Origin: an uncultured Blautia sp.
GTDB taxonomy: Bacteria > Bacillota > Clostridia > Lachnospirales > Lachnospiraceae
Reading direction: 5' to 3'
NCBI GenBank assembly: GCA_934394595.1
Contig: CAKRRX010000015.1
Location: 1-36,786 of the forward strand
Length of the DNA stretch: 36,786 nucleotides
Within the stretch, counting starts at the first letter, position 1. Each line of letters opens with the position of its first letter. Position numbers and translations under genes: made by a program. The notes beneath the pieces were generated by a model. It was not told the DNA's origin, did not search any database, and saw only the letters and a program-made list of their open reading frames with translations. Below are positions 1-8,278 of this stretch, in pieces.

Positions 1-2
1 AT

Positions 3-62
3 TATGCCAGAAGCGTGGACTTTGCAGCCTTTTTCCGACTAATGGACGAACGTCTGTATTAA
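3..62 (+). CDS. Possible C-terminal end of an upstream gene (partial)
   Basis: The third frame is open from the window edge to a TAA at 60-62 and would end in the residues FFRLMDERLY. It lies just upstream of the nucleoside transporter, where Clostridia often carry other nucleoside-salvage genes, but about 19 codons are too few to name a family. The rest of 1-141 shows only a short inverted repeat, TATATC/GATATA near 85-100, and no clear promoter, so the transporter may be co-transcribed with a gene outside the window. Confidence 0.25.
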   Translation, partial: YARSVDFAAFFRLMDERLY

Positions 63-141
63 AAAGTACGAAGAGATGAACGGTATATCGGAGTGATATA
101 TCAGTAAATGAAAACTAAGCTATGCATTGGAGGTAAAAAAA

Positions 142-1281
142 ATGAAAAAGAGCATTACATTTGTATTGACATTAGCCGCGGCAGCTTCTCTTCTCGCAGG
201 ATGCGGGGCAAAGAAAGGAACAGAAGAAGCAACGCAGAACATAACCGGGCAGAAAGAAGAAACAGCACAGGATCAGACTGAAACGCAGGAAGCGGCAAAT
301 TACTCAGTCGCGTTGATGATTCCGGGTAATCTTGGAGACAAATCTTTCTTTGATGCAGCTTACAATTCCATTGATCTGCTGAAGGAAGAACTGGGAGTGT
401 CGGTAGACTATGTAGAAGCAGGAACAGATTCTTCCAAATACTATGCAACCTATGTGGATCTTTGTGAACAGAGTTATGACCTTATTCTGACTGTATCCGG
501 CGAGGGAAATGATGCTCTGGTAGAGGTTGCCGGGGAGTTTCCGGAACAGAAGTTTATTAATCTGGATGATACCATGGACGATCTGCCGGAGAATATATAT
601 GTGATGGCACCGCGTAACAATGAGATGAGTTTTCTGGCAGGTACAGTTGCAGCTCTGAAGGCAGAGGAACTGGGGGAATCGGTGATTGGTTTTATCGGAG
701 GTATGGATATACCTGGCATTAACGAATTTCTGGTCGGATATATAGAGGGTGCACAGTATATTACACCAGAGATCAAGGTATCCTCCTCTTATGTAGGAAG
801 TTTTACCGATACTGCCAAAGGCAAGGAAAACGCAATCCTGATGTACAATTCAGGCGTATCCGTGATCTTTACCGCAGCAGGGCAATCCGGACTGGGCGTA
901 ATTGACGCTGCAAAGGAGAAGGGCAAACTGGTCATTGGCGTGGACTCGGATCAGGCAGAAGCGCTTAAAGACTCACAGCCTGAACTTGCCGAAACAATTA
1001 TCACATCTGCAATTAAAAATATAGATGCTGATGCTCTATATATTGTCGATAAGGCGATGAAGGGCGAGGTAACGTATGGTGTACGTGAGTTGTACGGTAT
1101 TGATAAGGGGGCAGTTGGCATTGCACAGAACGAATACTATGAAAAGCTGATGACAAAGGAAAACCGCGATAAAGTGGACGAGATTATTGAAAAGGTAAAA
1201 AAGGGTGAAGTGGAGATATCCGATACATCTGGTATGGCGACAGAGGAGCTGGAAAAGATCAGGGACACAGTGAGGCCATAA
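142..1281 (+). CDS. BMP-family nucleoside ABC transporter substrate-binding lipoprotein
   Basis: This is the extracytoplasmic binding protein of a purine/pyrimidine nucleoside importer of the BmpA/Med/PnrA family. The N-terminus is a lipoprotein signal, MKKSITFV followed by a hydrophobic stretch and the lipobox LAGC, with Cys21 as the lipidated residue. An acidic Thr/Gln/Glu-rich linker follows, then the periplasmic-binding fold (VALMIPGNLGDKSFFDAAY; later GVDSDQAE). About 379 residues is normal for the family. The ATG at 142 is chosen because GGAGGT at 129-134 sits 7 bases upstream; an in-frame TTG at 127 overlaps that ribosome site and cannot be the start. The ATPase and two permeases follow in the same direction. 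Family assignment is firm. The nucleoside substrate is inferred from the YufN/NupN-like gene order and the downstream deoB. Confidence 0.93.
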   Translation: MKKSITFVLTLAAAASLLAGCGAKKGTEEATQNITGQKEETAQDQTETQEAANYSVALMIPGNLGDKSFFDAAYNSIDLLKEELGVSVDYVEAGTDSSKYYATYVDLCEQSYDLILTVSGEGNDALVEVAGEFPEQKFINLDDTMDDLPENIYVMAPRNNEMSFLAGTVAALKAEELGESVIGFIGGMDIPGINEFLVGYIEGAQYITPEIKVSSSYVGSFTDTAKGKENAILMYNSGVSVIFTAAGQSGLGVIDAAKEKGKLVIGVDSDQAEALKDSQPELAETIITSAIKNIDADALYIVDKAMKGEVTYGVRELYGIDKGAVGIAQNEYYEKLMTKENRDKVDEIIEKVKKGEVEISDTSGMATEELEKIRDTVRP

Positions 1282-1325
1282 TTCGTCGATCGGCGAGAAG
1301 GGAATAACAGGGGGTTAATACAGTT

Positions 1326-2885
1326 ATGGATAATGGTTATATTCTTGAGATGAACCATATTGCCAAAATATACGGTAATGGCGTAGTGGCAAATTCGGAT
1401 GTCAATTTTAACCTGAAGGAAGGCGAGATTCATGCACTGGTGGGTGAGAATGGTGCCGGGAAGTCAACTCTGATGAAAATGCTGTTTGGCATGGAACAGC
1501 CTTCCAGGGGCGAAATTATTCTGCGGGGCAGTGAGGTACACTTTGCCGGGTCAAAGGATGCCATTGCAAAAGGAATTGGTATGGTACATCAGCATTTCAT
1601 GCTTGTGGAGTCCTTTACTGTTGCACAGAATATCATGCTGGGTATGGAGAAGGAAAAAGGACTGTTTGTGGATCGCCAGGGAGCAGAGCAGTTTACTCAT
1701 GATCTGGGAGAAAAATACAATCTGAGCGTGGATGCAAAGGAAAAGGTAAGCAACTTGCCGGTAGGCATCAAACAGAAGGTTGAGATCCTCAAAGCATTGG
1801 CAAGAGGAGCAAAAATCCTTATTCTGGATGAACCTACAGCGGTGCTGGCTCCACAGGAGTGTGAGCAGTTGTTTGAAAATCTGAAAGAACTGAAGAAGCA
1901 AGGGCATACGATTGTATTTATCTCTCACAAGATACCGGAAATAAAGGAGATCAGTGACCGGGTGACCATTATGCGCAGTGGAAGGACCGTAGGGACATAT
2001 CCGACCGTAGAACTGACCGAACAGGAAATTTCTAATCTGATTATGGGTTCTGCACTGGATACCTCTATCATGAAACAGAAAGGGACATTCGGGGATCTGG
2101 CACTGCAGGTAGAAAACGTTTCCTATACGGATGATGCAGGTGTAGAAGTGGTCAGAAATGTAAGCTTTGGTGTGCGAAAAGGAATGATTTTCGGCATGGC
2201 AGGTGTGCAGGGTAACGGACAGGTGGAGCTGGTCCAGATGCTGACAAAGACATTGCCGGTACAGAAAGGCAAGATCACCTTTGAAGGGCAGGATATTCGT
2301 CCTCTTTCTATTCGTGAAATCCGTGATGGGCGTTTTGGATATATCCCGGAGGACCGTCTGGAGCAGGGCGTGGCAGGGAAAGAAGCGATCCGGGATAATA
2401 TGATTGCCAATCGTGTTGGTACGGAAGAGTTCTGCCACCGGGGGTTTCTGAAACAAAAAGAGATTGACGCCTATGTGGAGGAAAATATCCGGCGCTATGA
2501 GATACGCTGTGAAGGAGGCAGTCAGCCTATTTCCATGCTTTCCGGCGGCAATATGCAAAAGGTAGTGGTTGCCAGAGAATGCGGGCACTCGCCCCAGATT
2601 CTGATCGCGGAGCAGCCAACCAGAGGTGTAGATGTAGGTGCCGCCCATATCATTCACAAACAGCTTATTAAGCTAAGGGATGAGGGATGCGCAATTCTCC
2701 TGCTGTCTGCTGATTTAAGTGAACTGATGAAACTGTCGGATGTTGTTGGTGTTATGTATGACGGTAGGATGGTCGCCTATTTTGACACTACCGCTGGGTT
2801 GAACGAGGAAGCACTGGGCCTGTATATGCTTGGAATTGAACAGCAGGGGCAGGAGCAGATCGAGAAGGCGAGGAATCTGGTATGA
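1326..2885 (+). CDS. Nucleoside ABC transporter ATP-binding protein (two fused ATPase domains)
   Basis: This cytoplasmic energy-coupling subunit carries two ABC cassettes in one 519-residue chain, as in YufO/NupO and sugar ATPases of the RbsA/MglA type. The first domain has Walker A GENGAGKST near residue 40 and Walker B ILILDEPTAVL near 165; its signature region is the atypical NLPVGIKQKVEI. The second domain has a degenerate Walker A (GVQGNGQ), a good signature MLSGGNMQK and a Walker B-like ILIAEQPTRGVDVG. One canonical and one degenerate site is usual in this family. An AGGGGG-like ribosome site lies upstream. The last four bases, ATGA, overlap the start of the first permease, which indicates translational coupling. 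Confidence 0.93.
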   Translation: MDNGYILEMNHIAKIYGNGVVANSDVNFNLKEGEIHALVGENGAGKSTLMKMLFGMEQPSRGEIILRGSEVHFAGSKDAIAKGIGMVHQHFMLVESFTVAQNIMLGMEKEKGLFVDRQGAEQFTHDLGEKYNLSVDAKEKVSNLPVGIKQKVEILKALARGAKILILDEPTAVLAPQECEQLFENLKELKKQGHTIVFISHKIPEIKEISDRVTIMRSGRTVGTYPTVELTEQEISNLIMGSALDTSIMKQKGTFGDLALQVENVSYTDDAGVEVVRNVSFGVRKGMIFGMAGVQGNGQVELVQMLTKTLPVQKGKITFEGQDIRPLSIREIRDGRFGYIPEDRLEQGVAGKEAIRDNMIANRVGTEEFCHRGFLKQKEIDAYVEENIRRYEIRCEGGSQPISMLSGGNMQKVVVARECGHSPQILIAEQPTRGVDVGAAHIIHKQLIKLRDEGCAILLLSADLSELMKLSDVVGVMYDGRMVAYFDTTAGLNEEALGLYMLGIEQQGQEQIEKARNLV

Positions 2886-3970
2886 GTAGAGAAAAAACTT
2901 TTCAGATCATAAGAACAGCAGTTGCCATGGCGGTAGCAGTTTTGGTAGCTTTTATCATTATTCTGGCTGTCAGTGACAGCCCCTTGGAATCTATCAGGAT
3001 TTTTTTAGTCAAGCCATTTTCATCGCTGCGGTATATCGGAAATATCATTGAAACGGCAACTCCTCTCATTTTCTCAGGATTGGCAATGGCTGTACTCTTC
3101 CGCTCAAATTTGTTTAATCTTGGCGGGGAGGGCGTCTACTTTATCGCAGGTATTGCGGGATCCTTGGCGGCAATTTATTTACGGCTTCCGATTATTGTAC
3201 TTCCGCTGATCAGTATCCTATGCGGAGTGCTGGCTGGTTCATGTGTGATGATGGTGCCGGGATTTCTGAAGGCAAAATACAATGCCAATGAAATGGTTGT
3301 CTCTCTGATGATGAATTCCATCATGCTTGGCGTAGGCTGCTTTGTACTGAATAACGTAATGCGTGATACTTCGACATCTGCTCTGGTTTCTTTTAAGTAT
3401 CAGGAGAATGCTCTGCTGCCCAGGATCATACCTGGCACAAAAGTACATCTGGGATTCCTTATTGCTCTTGCGTGTGCGGCAGTGGTTCATGTCATTCTTT
3501 TCCGTACTAAGACAGGGTATTCGATCCGCGTGACAGGAACCAATGCGAAGTTTTCTTCTTATTCCGGAATTAATGTAAAAGGAGTCATCCTGAAAGTACA
3601 TCTGATCGCCGGAATCCTGTGCGGACTTGGCGGGATCATTGAATGTCTGGGGCTGCACAGCCGTTTTGAATGGACGGCACTGCCTGGATATGGGTTTGAC
3701 GGGTGTATGATTGCCATGCTGGCCGGGAACAGCCCGTTTGGAGTAATTGGTTCAGCGCTGTTTGTCGGCTATCTCAGGGTTGGGGCTGATCTAGTTAATC
3801 GTTTCTCGGATGTCCCTACCGAAATGATTGCTATTCTGCAGTCAATCATTATTCTTCTTATTTCTGCAGAGAGATTTCTTCACAAATATAAGCAGAAATG
3901 GATAGAAAAGGACGCACATCTTGATCCGGCCGGGAGAGGCAGCAGTGTGGAAGGAGGCAGTGAGGCATGA
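2882..3970 (+). CDS. Nucleoside ABC transporter permease 1 (NupP/YufP type)
   Basis: This is an integral membrane permease of the BPD_transp_2 family, 362 residues, with about eight to ten hydrophobic segments beginning at residue 12. The conserved FNLGGEGVYFIAGIAG and YNANEMVVSLMMN stretches are typical of the first BMP-system permease, as is the late LPGYGFDGCMIAMLAGNSP loop. It would form the channel with the next gene product. It starts inside the stop of the ATPase gene (ATGA overlap) and its own stop overlaps the next start in the same way. The C-terminal 25 residues are hydrophilic and probably cytoplasmic. Confidence 0.92.
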   Translation: MSREKTFQIIRTAVAMAVAVLVAFIIILAVSDSPLESIRIFLVKPFSSLRYIGNIIETATPLIFSGLAMAVLFRSNLFNLGGEGVYFIAGIAGSLAAIYLRLPIIVLPLISILCGVLAGSCVMMVPGFLKAKYNANEMVVSLMMNSIMLGVGCFVLNNVMRDTSTSALVSFKYQENALLPRIIPGTKVHLGFLIALACAAVVHVILFRTKTGYSIRVTGTNAKFSSYSGINVKGVILKVHLIAGILCGLGGIIECLGLHSRFEWTALPGYGFDGCMIAMLAGNSPFGVIGSALFVGYLRVGADLVNRFSDVPTEMIAILQSIIILLISAERFLHKYKQKWIEKDAHLDPAGRGSSVEGGSEA

Positions 3971-4884
3971 ATAACGTATTCAGACTGATTTTTTCTACTG
4001 ATTTTGTCTATGCCATTTTCAGAGGCATGACACCGCTTTTGTTCGCGGGTATGGGGGCTGTGCTCTCCGATGTAGCAGGCGTACCCAACATTGCTTTGGA
4101 AGGGCTGATGCTGATAGCTGCTTTTACCGGTATGTTTTTCAGCTATCTGACGCAGAGTGCTCTTATGGGACTTCTGGGAGCCATCTTTGCTGCGGTTTTT
4201 TTCGCCGGTGTGCTGGCTTTCTTTACACTCTACTATAAAACCAACATCATTTTGGGAGGCATTGCCATTAATTCGCTTGCAAGTGGTGGCACGGTATTCT
4301 TCCTGTATCTGGCAGCAGGAGACAAAGGAACCAGCATTTCGCTGGCAAGCAAGAGTCTTCCTGTGGTTACCATTCCGCTCATCGACAGGATACCGGTGCT
4401 GGGTGCTATTCTTTCGGGACATAATATTCTGACGTATATTTCTATTCTTGCGGTAGTGTTTACTTTCTATCTGCTGCAGAGAACTGCCTTTGGCTACCAT
4501 CTGCGTGCGGTAGGGGAAAAGAAAGAAGCTGCAGAGTCGGTCGGAATCAGTGTTGAAAAAACACAGGCAGCGGCATTGCTTCTTTCTGGTCTGATGTGTG
4601 GTTTTGGCGGCGCGTTTATGTCAATGGGTTATGTATCATGGTTCTCGCGAGATATGCTTGCCAGCAGAGGATGGATTGCATTGGCGGCCGAGGCTATGGG
4701 AATGCAGACACCGATTGGGACAGCTTTGACTTGCGGGTTGTTTGGCGTGGCAGATGCTTTTTCAAATGCAGTAGCCACACTCGGCTTTCCTTCAGATCTG
4801 GTCACAACAATCCCTTACGTGGTCACACTGATCGGATTGACCGTTTTCTCAATACGTATAATGAAGAAAAGATCACGGAGATAA
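3967..4884 (+). CDS. Nucleoside ABC transporter permease 2 (NupQ/YufQ type)
   Basis: This is the second BPD_transp_2 permease, 305 residues, shorter than its partner as is usual. It opens with the family signature around GMTPLLFAGMGAVLSDVAGV and PNIALEGLMLIAAF, and carries the cytoplasmic loop GYHLRAVGEKKEAAESVGI, which contacts the ATPase in related systems. It overlaps the preceding permease by ATGA. The three-gene cassette plus lipoprotein is a complete importer. The last residues, MKKRSRR, are basic, consistent with a cytoplasmic C-terminus. Confidence 0.92.
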   Translation: MNNVFRLIFSTDFVYAIFRGMTPLLFAGMGAVLSDVAGVPNIALEGLMLIAAFTGMFFSYLTQSALMGLLGAIFAAVFFAGVLAFFTLYYKTNIILGGIAINSLASGGTVFFLYLAAGDKGTSISLASKSLPVVTIPLIDRIPVLGAILSGHNILTYISILAVVFTFYLLQRTAFGYHLRAVGEKKEAAESVGISVEKTQAAALLLSGLMCGFGGAFMSMGYVSWFSRDMLASRGWIALAAEAMGMQTPIGTALTCGLFGVADAFSNAVATLGFPSDLVTTIPYVVTLIGLTVFSIRIMKKRSRR

Positions 4885-5118
4885 TTAGAACGCAAGTGAA
4901 ATATGCATGCTAAGACCGTAAGAACACAAGTTGAGCACGCTCATAATCTCATCAGCGAAGCTGATCGCCGACAGCAGGGAATATGTGACCTATAGGCTGG
5001 CTGAATGGCAAGAGGTGAAGATGTGTACCGGGTATGTACGTTGGGAGAGCTGTTCCTCTTAAGCTTCGGACCGGATAATTCTGGCAGCTAATAGAACAAT
5101 AGAAAGAAGGTATAGGAT
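4885..5118 (+). other. Spacer between transporter and deoB with small hairpins
   Basis: No gene is visible in these 234 bases. A perfect small hairpin, ATCAGC-gaa-GCTGAT, lies at 4951-4965, but it has no T-run and is not an intrinsic terminator, so transcription may continue into deoB. The rest looks non-coding in all frames. The spacing is far looser than the 4-base overlaps upstream, so deoB may have been joined to the operon separately or may have its own promoter. Confidence 0.4.
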
Positions 5119-6315
5119 GTGGAACAATATCATAGAATCTTTGTAATCGTGCTGGATTCCCTGGGAATTGGGGCAATGCCCGACGCCGCAAGGTTCGGAG
5201 ATGTGGATGTGGATACCTTCGGTCATATTCTTGACCGGATGAGGACACTGGATATCCCGAATCTGCAGAAGTTGGGAATGCTGAATCTCCATCCGGCAGG
5301 GGATATAAAGCCTGTGGAGGCTCCGTTGGCCAGATATACGGCTCTTGCTGAGGCCAGCGACGGCAAGGATACCATGACCGGCCATTGGGAAATGATGGGC
5401 ATTCTGACCGAAAAGCCATTCAACACATTTACGGAGACCGGCTTCCCGGAGGAATTGATCCGGGAACTGGAACAGCGCTGCGGGAAGCGGGTCATTGGCA
5501 ACAAGAGCGCCAGCGGCACGGCCATTATCGAAGAACTGGGTGAGGAGGAGATCGAGACCGGAGCCATGATCGTGTACACCTCTGCAGACTCTGTCATGCA
5601 GATCTGCGGCAATGAGGAGACCTTCGATCTGGTGAATCTCTACCGCTGTTGTGAGATTGCCAGAGAACTGACTATGAAGGATGAGTGGCGTGTTGGGCGT
5701 GTGATCGCCAGACCTTATGTGGGGAGAAAAAAGGGTGAATTCGTCCGCACCAGCAATCGGCACGATTATGCAATACCGCCTACAGGGCAGACTGTCCTGG
5801 ACGCCATGAAGGATGATGGACTGGACGTGATCAGCGTGGGTAAGATCAATGACATCTTCTGCGGCATGGGGATTACCGAATCCAACCGCTCCGCCAACTC
5901 CGTTCATGGTATGGAGCAGACCATTGATATCTGCAAGAAGGACTTTCATGGTCTCTGCTTTACAAACCTGGTAGATTTTGACGCTCTGTGGGGACACCGC
6001 AGGAATCCGGTGGGTTACGGAGAAGAGATCGAACGGTTCGACAAGAATCTGGGTATCCTCCTGGAGGAACTGCGGGATGATGACCTTCTTATCCTTACGG
6101 CGGATCATGGCAACGACCCTACCTATAGGGGCACGGATCACACCAGAGAATATGTGCCGCTCCTCGCCTATTCCAAATCCATGGACAAGGGAGGAGAGAT
6201 CCCGAGACAGGAAACCTTCGCGGTCATCGGAGCAACGATCGCAGACAACTTCGGAATCGCCATGCCTGAAGGAACGATTGGGAAATCGATACTGAAGTTT
6301 CTTGATAATAATTGA
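5119..6315 (+). CDS. deoB: Phosphopentomutase
   Basis: The enzyme interconverts ribose-1-phosphate or deoxyribose-1-phosphate with the 5-phosphate. It links nucleoside phosphorolysis to the pentose-phosphate pathway or to deoxyribose-phosphate aldolase. It belongs to the alkaline-phosphatase superfamily and uses two metal ions. Visible motifs are [15 protein letters not shown] at the N-terminus, [23 protein letters not shown], and the metal-binding [19 protein letters not shown] near the C-terminus. At 398 residues it is full length. The start is GTG at 5119, with AAGAAGG about 8 bases upstream; the nearby ATG at 5117 is in another frame. Third positions look richer in G and C than in the transporter genes. 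Together with the upstream importer it gives nucleoside uptake and sugar-phosphate salvage. Confidence 0.96.
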   Translation: MEQYHRIFVIVLDSLGIGAMPDAARFGDVDVDTFGHILDRMRTLDIPNLQKLGMLNLHPAGDIKPVEAPLARYTALAEASDGKDTMTGHWEMMGILTEKPFNTFTETGFPEELIRELEQRCGKRVIGNKSASGTAIIEELGEEEIETGAMIVYTSADSVMQICGNEETFDLVNLYRCCEIARELTMKDEWRVGRVIARPYVGRKKGEFVRTSNRHDYAIPPTGQTVLDAMKDDGLDVISVGKINDIFCGMGITESNRSANSVHGMEQTIDICKKDFHGLCFTNLVDFDALWGHRRNPVGYGEEIERFDKNLGILLEELRDDDLLILTADHGNDPTYRGTDHTREYVPLLAYSKSMDKGGEIPRQETFAVIGATIADNFGIAMPEGTIGKSILKFLDNN

Positions 6316-6340
6316 ATAAATAATCCGGCCTCTGACATAA

Positions 6341-6409
6341 GCTGTCATTGGTATTCGCTCGAATGAACTGAGCATCAGCGCCTGCGCAACGAACAATACT
6401 GGTGACGGC
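6341..6409 (+). ncRNA. Candidate structured RNA element downstream of deoB
   Basis: The segments 6341-6355 and 6395-6409 can pair over 15 consecutive positions as RNA, four of them G-U wobbles, with no mismatch. The loop contains CGCT (6356-6359) and AGCG (6377-6380), which could form an inner stem. On the opposite strand the wobbles would become A-C mismatches, so any structure belongs to the plus-strand transcript. No T-run follows, so it is not a standard terminator. I do not recognise it as a known riboswitch. It could be a 3-prime UTR stabilising element, a processed small RNA, or chance. Confidence 0.35.
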
Positions 6410-6497
6410 CTATTTACAGCCCGGAAACTATCACTGTCTTCTATGCGATAAGTATTTTTAATGCAAATAGCTAATCTATAAACCGAAATATAAACTG

Positions 6498-6558
6498 GTA
6501 CCCAGATGATGGACTTCGACATGACAGTTGAAGTACCCGTCATCTGGGTACTTTTTTT
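6498..6558 (+). terminator. Strong intrinsic terminator at the IS3 left end
   Basis: A perfect 12-base stem (GTACCCAGATGA at 6498-6509 with its complement at 6540-6551) contains an inner ACTTC/GAAGT stem and is followed by seven T residues at 6552-6558. It would stop transcripts arriving from deoB. It lies directly before the first IS gene, so it may belong to the insertion sequence and shield its genes from read-through. Confidence 0.85.
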
Positions 6559-6577
6559 ATTGTGGAGGTATATTATT

Positions 6578-7093
6578 ATGCGTTTCGTTTATAACCCGGA
6601 AGCTCTTCAGAATCATCCTTGCGTGTACAAGGTGGACAGATATTCACTGACTCTGACTTATCCATTCAGGAAAGAAATGTTTAAAGAATGGAAAAAACAG
6701 CAGACTGTTTTGCCCATCGTCAGAATGCTGGATGATAACGGGCTGACATCAGACCTGGTTGGGAAAGACTACCCACTGGATGTGATGCGTTCATTCAAAA
6801 ACAGTGGATTTCCGCGTCCACATCGGTCGGAAAAGGCAGTCATGACGGAATATAAAGAAGAGAATCCACTGATTCTTTCTGAAAAATATATACCGTCAGG
6901 GGCTGGACATGGAATGAAGATTGCAAACGAATTCATGTTGGAAATCACATCCAGATATCCTGAGATCACAGTTGAGGAAAGTATGCGAATGGCAGGGCTT
7001 GATCCGATAGACGTCGGTTATCAGCGTATTCAGAGAGTGAAGAATGAATTGAAGAAAGAAGAACAGCGATTATACAGAAAACAGATGGGCTAG
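6578..7093 (+). CDS. IS3-associated helix-turn-helix protein (orfA-like, first)
   Basis: This 171-residue protein probably binds transposon DNA. It opens MRFVYNPEALQNHPC and contains an HTH-like segment around TVLPIVRMLDDNGLTSDLVG, then a second helical region with ITVEESMRMAGLDPIDVGY, ending in a basic, Lys/Glu-rich tail. The ATG at 6578 follows GTGGAGG closely; a longer reading from 6506 would run through the terminator hairpin and is rejected. It belongs to the same group as HTH proteins encoded ahead of IS3-type orfB in Clostridia. It appears intact, although the element as a whole is dead. Confidence 0.7.
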   Translation: MRFVYNPEALQNHPCVYKVDRYSLTLTYPFRKEMFKEWKKQQTVLPIVRMLDDNGLTSDLVGKDYPLDVMRSFKNSGFPRPHRSEKAVMTEYKEENPLILSEKYIPSGAGHGMKIANEFMLEITSRYPEITVEESMRMAGLDPIDVGYQRIQRVKNELKKEEQRLYRKQMG

Positions 7094-7096
7094 TTA

Positions 7097-7549
7097 ATGC
7101 AGGATGCCTGTATAAAAGAGAATGATCTGTTTGGGACAAGGGAAACCAATGAGAATGAGAGATTTCGGGCAAACATTGTACCGGAAAGTGTATTGGCCGC
7201 AGATGTGCCTGCGGAAAGCAACCCTTATGTCAGAACTGCATCTTATACAGGAATTCTCATGCATGAGTCCTTTTATAATGAAGTTTATCTTCTCTATTCT
7301 ATTGGGATAGATGAATTGTTTAGGATCTATGAGATTGATCCGGATACAGTATCGGAGAAGTCAAAAGCCGCTATCGGATCAAAACTATACCATTGGCAGA
7401 GGACGGAAGCACAAATATCTTCTGATTCTGTTCAGTATCTCAGAATCCAGAGGGCGAGACTCCGGATCATGAACCGGTTATTATACCAAAAGGAAGGTGC
7501 TGGAACTGACTGGGATATCCAAGAGCAGATACTATGCACTGCTGAATGA
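7097..7549 (+). CDS. IS3-associated helix-turn-helix protein (second)
   Basis: This 150-residue frame starts three bases after the stop of the first HTH gene. It has a hydrophilic N-terminus, then a helical region SYTGILMHESFYNEVYLLYS and IGIDELFRIYEIDPDTVSEK that resembles a transposase-associated HTH, and a basic segment YLRIQRARLRIMNRLLYQKE. Its end overlaps the transposase frame by about 50 bases in another frame (+1 relative). Expression of the transposase could therefore need a frameshift, or an internal GTG start at 7497. I infer a DNA-binding role from position; the family match is by feel only. Confidence 0.6.
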   Translation: MQDACIKENDLFGTRETNENERFRANIVPESVLAADVPAESNPYVRTASYTGILMHESFYNEVYLLYSIGIDELFRIYEIDPDTVSEKSKAAIGSKLYHWQRTEAQISSDSVQYLRIQRARLRIMNRLLYQKEGAGTDWDIQEQILCTAE

Positions 7550-8266
7550 CGAGAATTACGGAAACGGATTGGTCAGAAAGCAGGCAGATGAGGAAATGGA
7601 TCTTCAGATGATTCGTCAGGTGTTGGCATACAAAGGGTTTGCAAAAGGAATCTGCCAGGTCCACATGCTGATGCCGCAGCTGACCGAGCGTCAGCTCAGC
7701 ATTCACCGGATCAGGAAACTGATGCAGAAGAACGGAATCCGGACAACGATACGAAGACCGAGTAAAAACCGAAAAGCCATGAAGGAACTGATTGGGCGAA
7801 ACCGCAAGTCAAACCTTCTTCTGAGGCGTTTCCGCCTGCACAGACCAAATGAGGTCCGGTTGACGGATGTGACATATCTGGATTATGGTGATGGGAAGCG
7901 TGCCTATGGTTCTGCATCCATTGACCCGGCCACAGGCAGGGTCATCTGTTTTATCGTAAGGGAGAATAATGATCTTCAGCTGGCACTGGATACACTGGAA
8001 GCCATGGATCAGTATCCGTCAAAAAGAGGAGGTATCCTGCATTCGGACTATACCGAATTCAGCATAGTAGCGACCAGGGGAGCCAGTATCTTTCTACGAC
8101 TTATAAGGAGCTGCTGGAGGCGGATGATTTTATACAGTCCGTGTCTGCCAGAGGAAACTCCCAGGATAATGCCCCGATGGAGAGCTTCTTTGGCAGAATG
8201 AAGACTGCAATCCTCGATCTTGTGGCACTGTGCGGAACCTTCGATGTGGCTGGGAAACTGGTGGAT
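7497..8266 (+). pseudogene. IS3-family transposase orfB, frameshifted and truncated
   Basis: This is an integrase-type DDE transposase. The first catalytic Asp is in VRLTDVTYLDYGDGK. The second is the Asp of ILHSD at 8040-8048. The catalytic Glu is in NAPMESFFGRMK, about 8170-8205, but in another frame. Between HSD and the expected QGSQYLSTTYKELLE lies a 26-base segment (8049-8074) that shifts the frame and carries an ACTAT/ATAGT inverted repeat. Without it the two halves join as the normal HSDQGSQY motif. The final 40 or so residues are lost at the junction with the integrase fragment. The gene cannot make active enzyme. Confidence 0.85.
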
Positions 8267-8278
8267 AAGAGCCTTAAT

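Larger units (their letters stand above)
6496..8273 (+). mobile_element. IS3-family insertion sequence, right end missing
   Basis: The segment holds two small helix-turn-helix reading frames and a DDE transposase frame in the usual IS3 order. The left end is probably near TGGTACCC at 6496, just at the terminator stem. The right end is absent: homology to the transposase stops near 8266 and the next sequence is the inside of an integrase gene on the other strand. No right terminal repeat is visible. The exact left boundary is inferred. Confidence 0.7.

Noticed and set aside
1..126. Purine or other riboswitch before the nucleoside transporter
   Set aside because: I could not find the conserved purine-aptamer blocks; only a short inverted repeat is present.
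1551..2657. 368-residue minus-strand open frame
   Set aside because: Shadow of the ABC ATPase; the translation is rich in Cys/His/Phe without domain features and has no credible ribosome site.
4951..4965. Terminator between the permease and deoB
   Set aside because: The hairpin has only six pairs and no T-run.
5059..6543. 494-residue open frame on the minus strand
   Set aside because: It lies antisense to deoB, which has clear family motifs; the frame is open because of codon bias and the translation shows no known domain.
6506..6577. Earlier start of the first IS3 HTH gene
   Set aside because: It would translate through the terminator hairpin; the ATG at 6578 has a good ribosome site.
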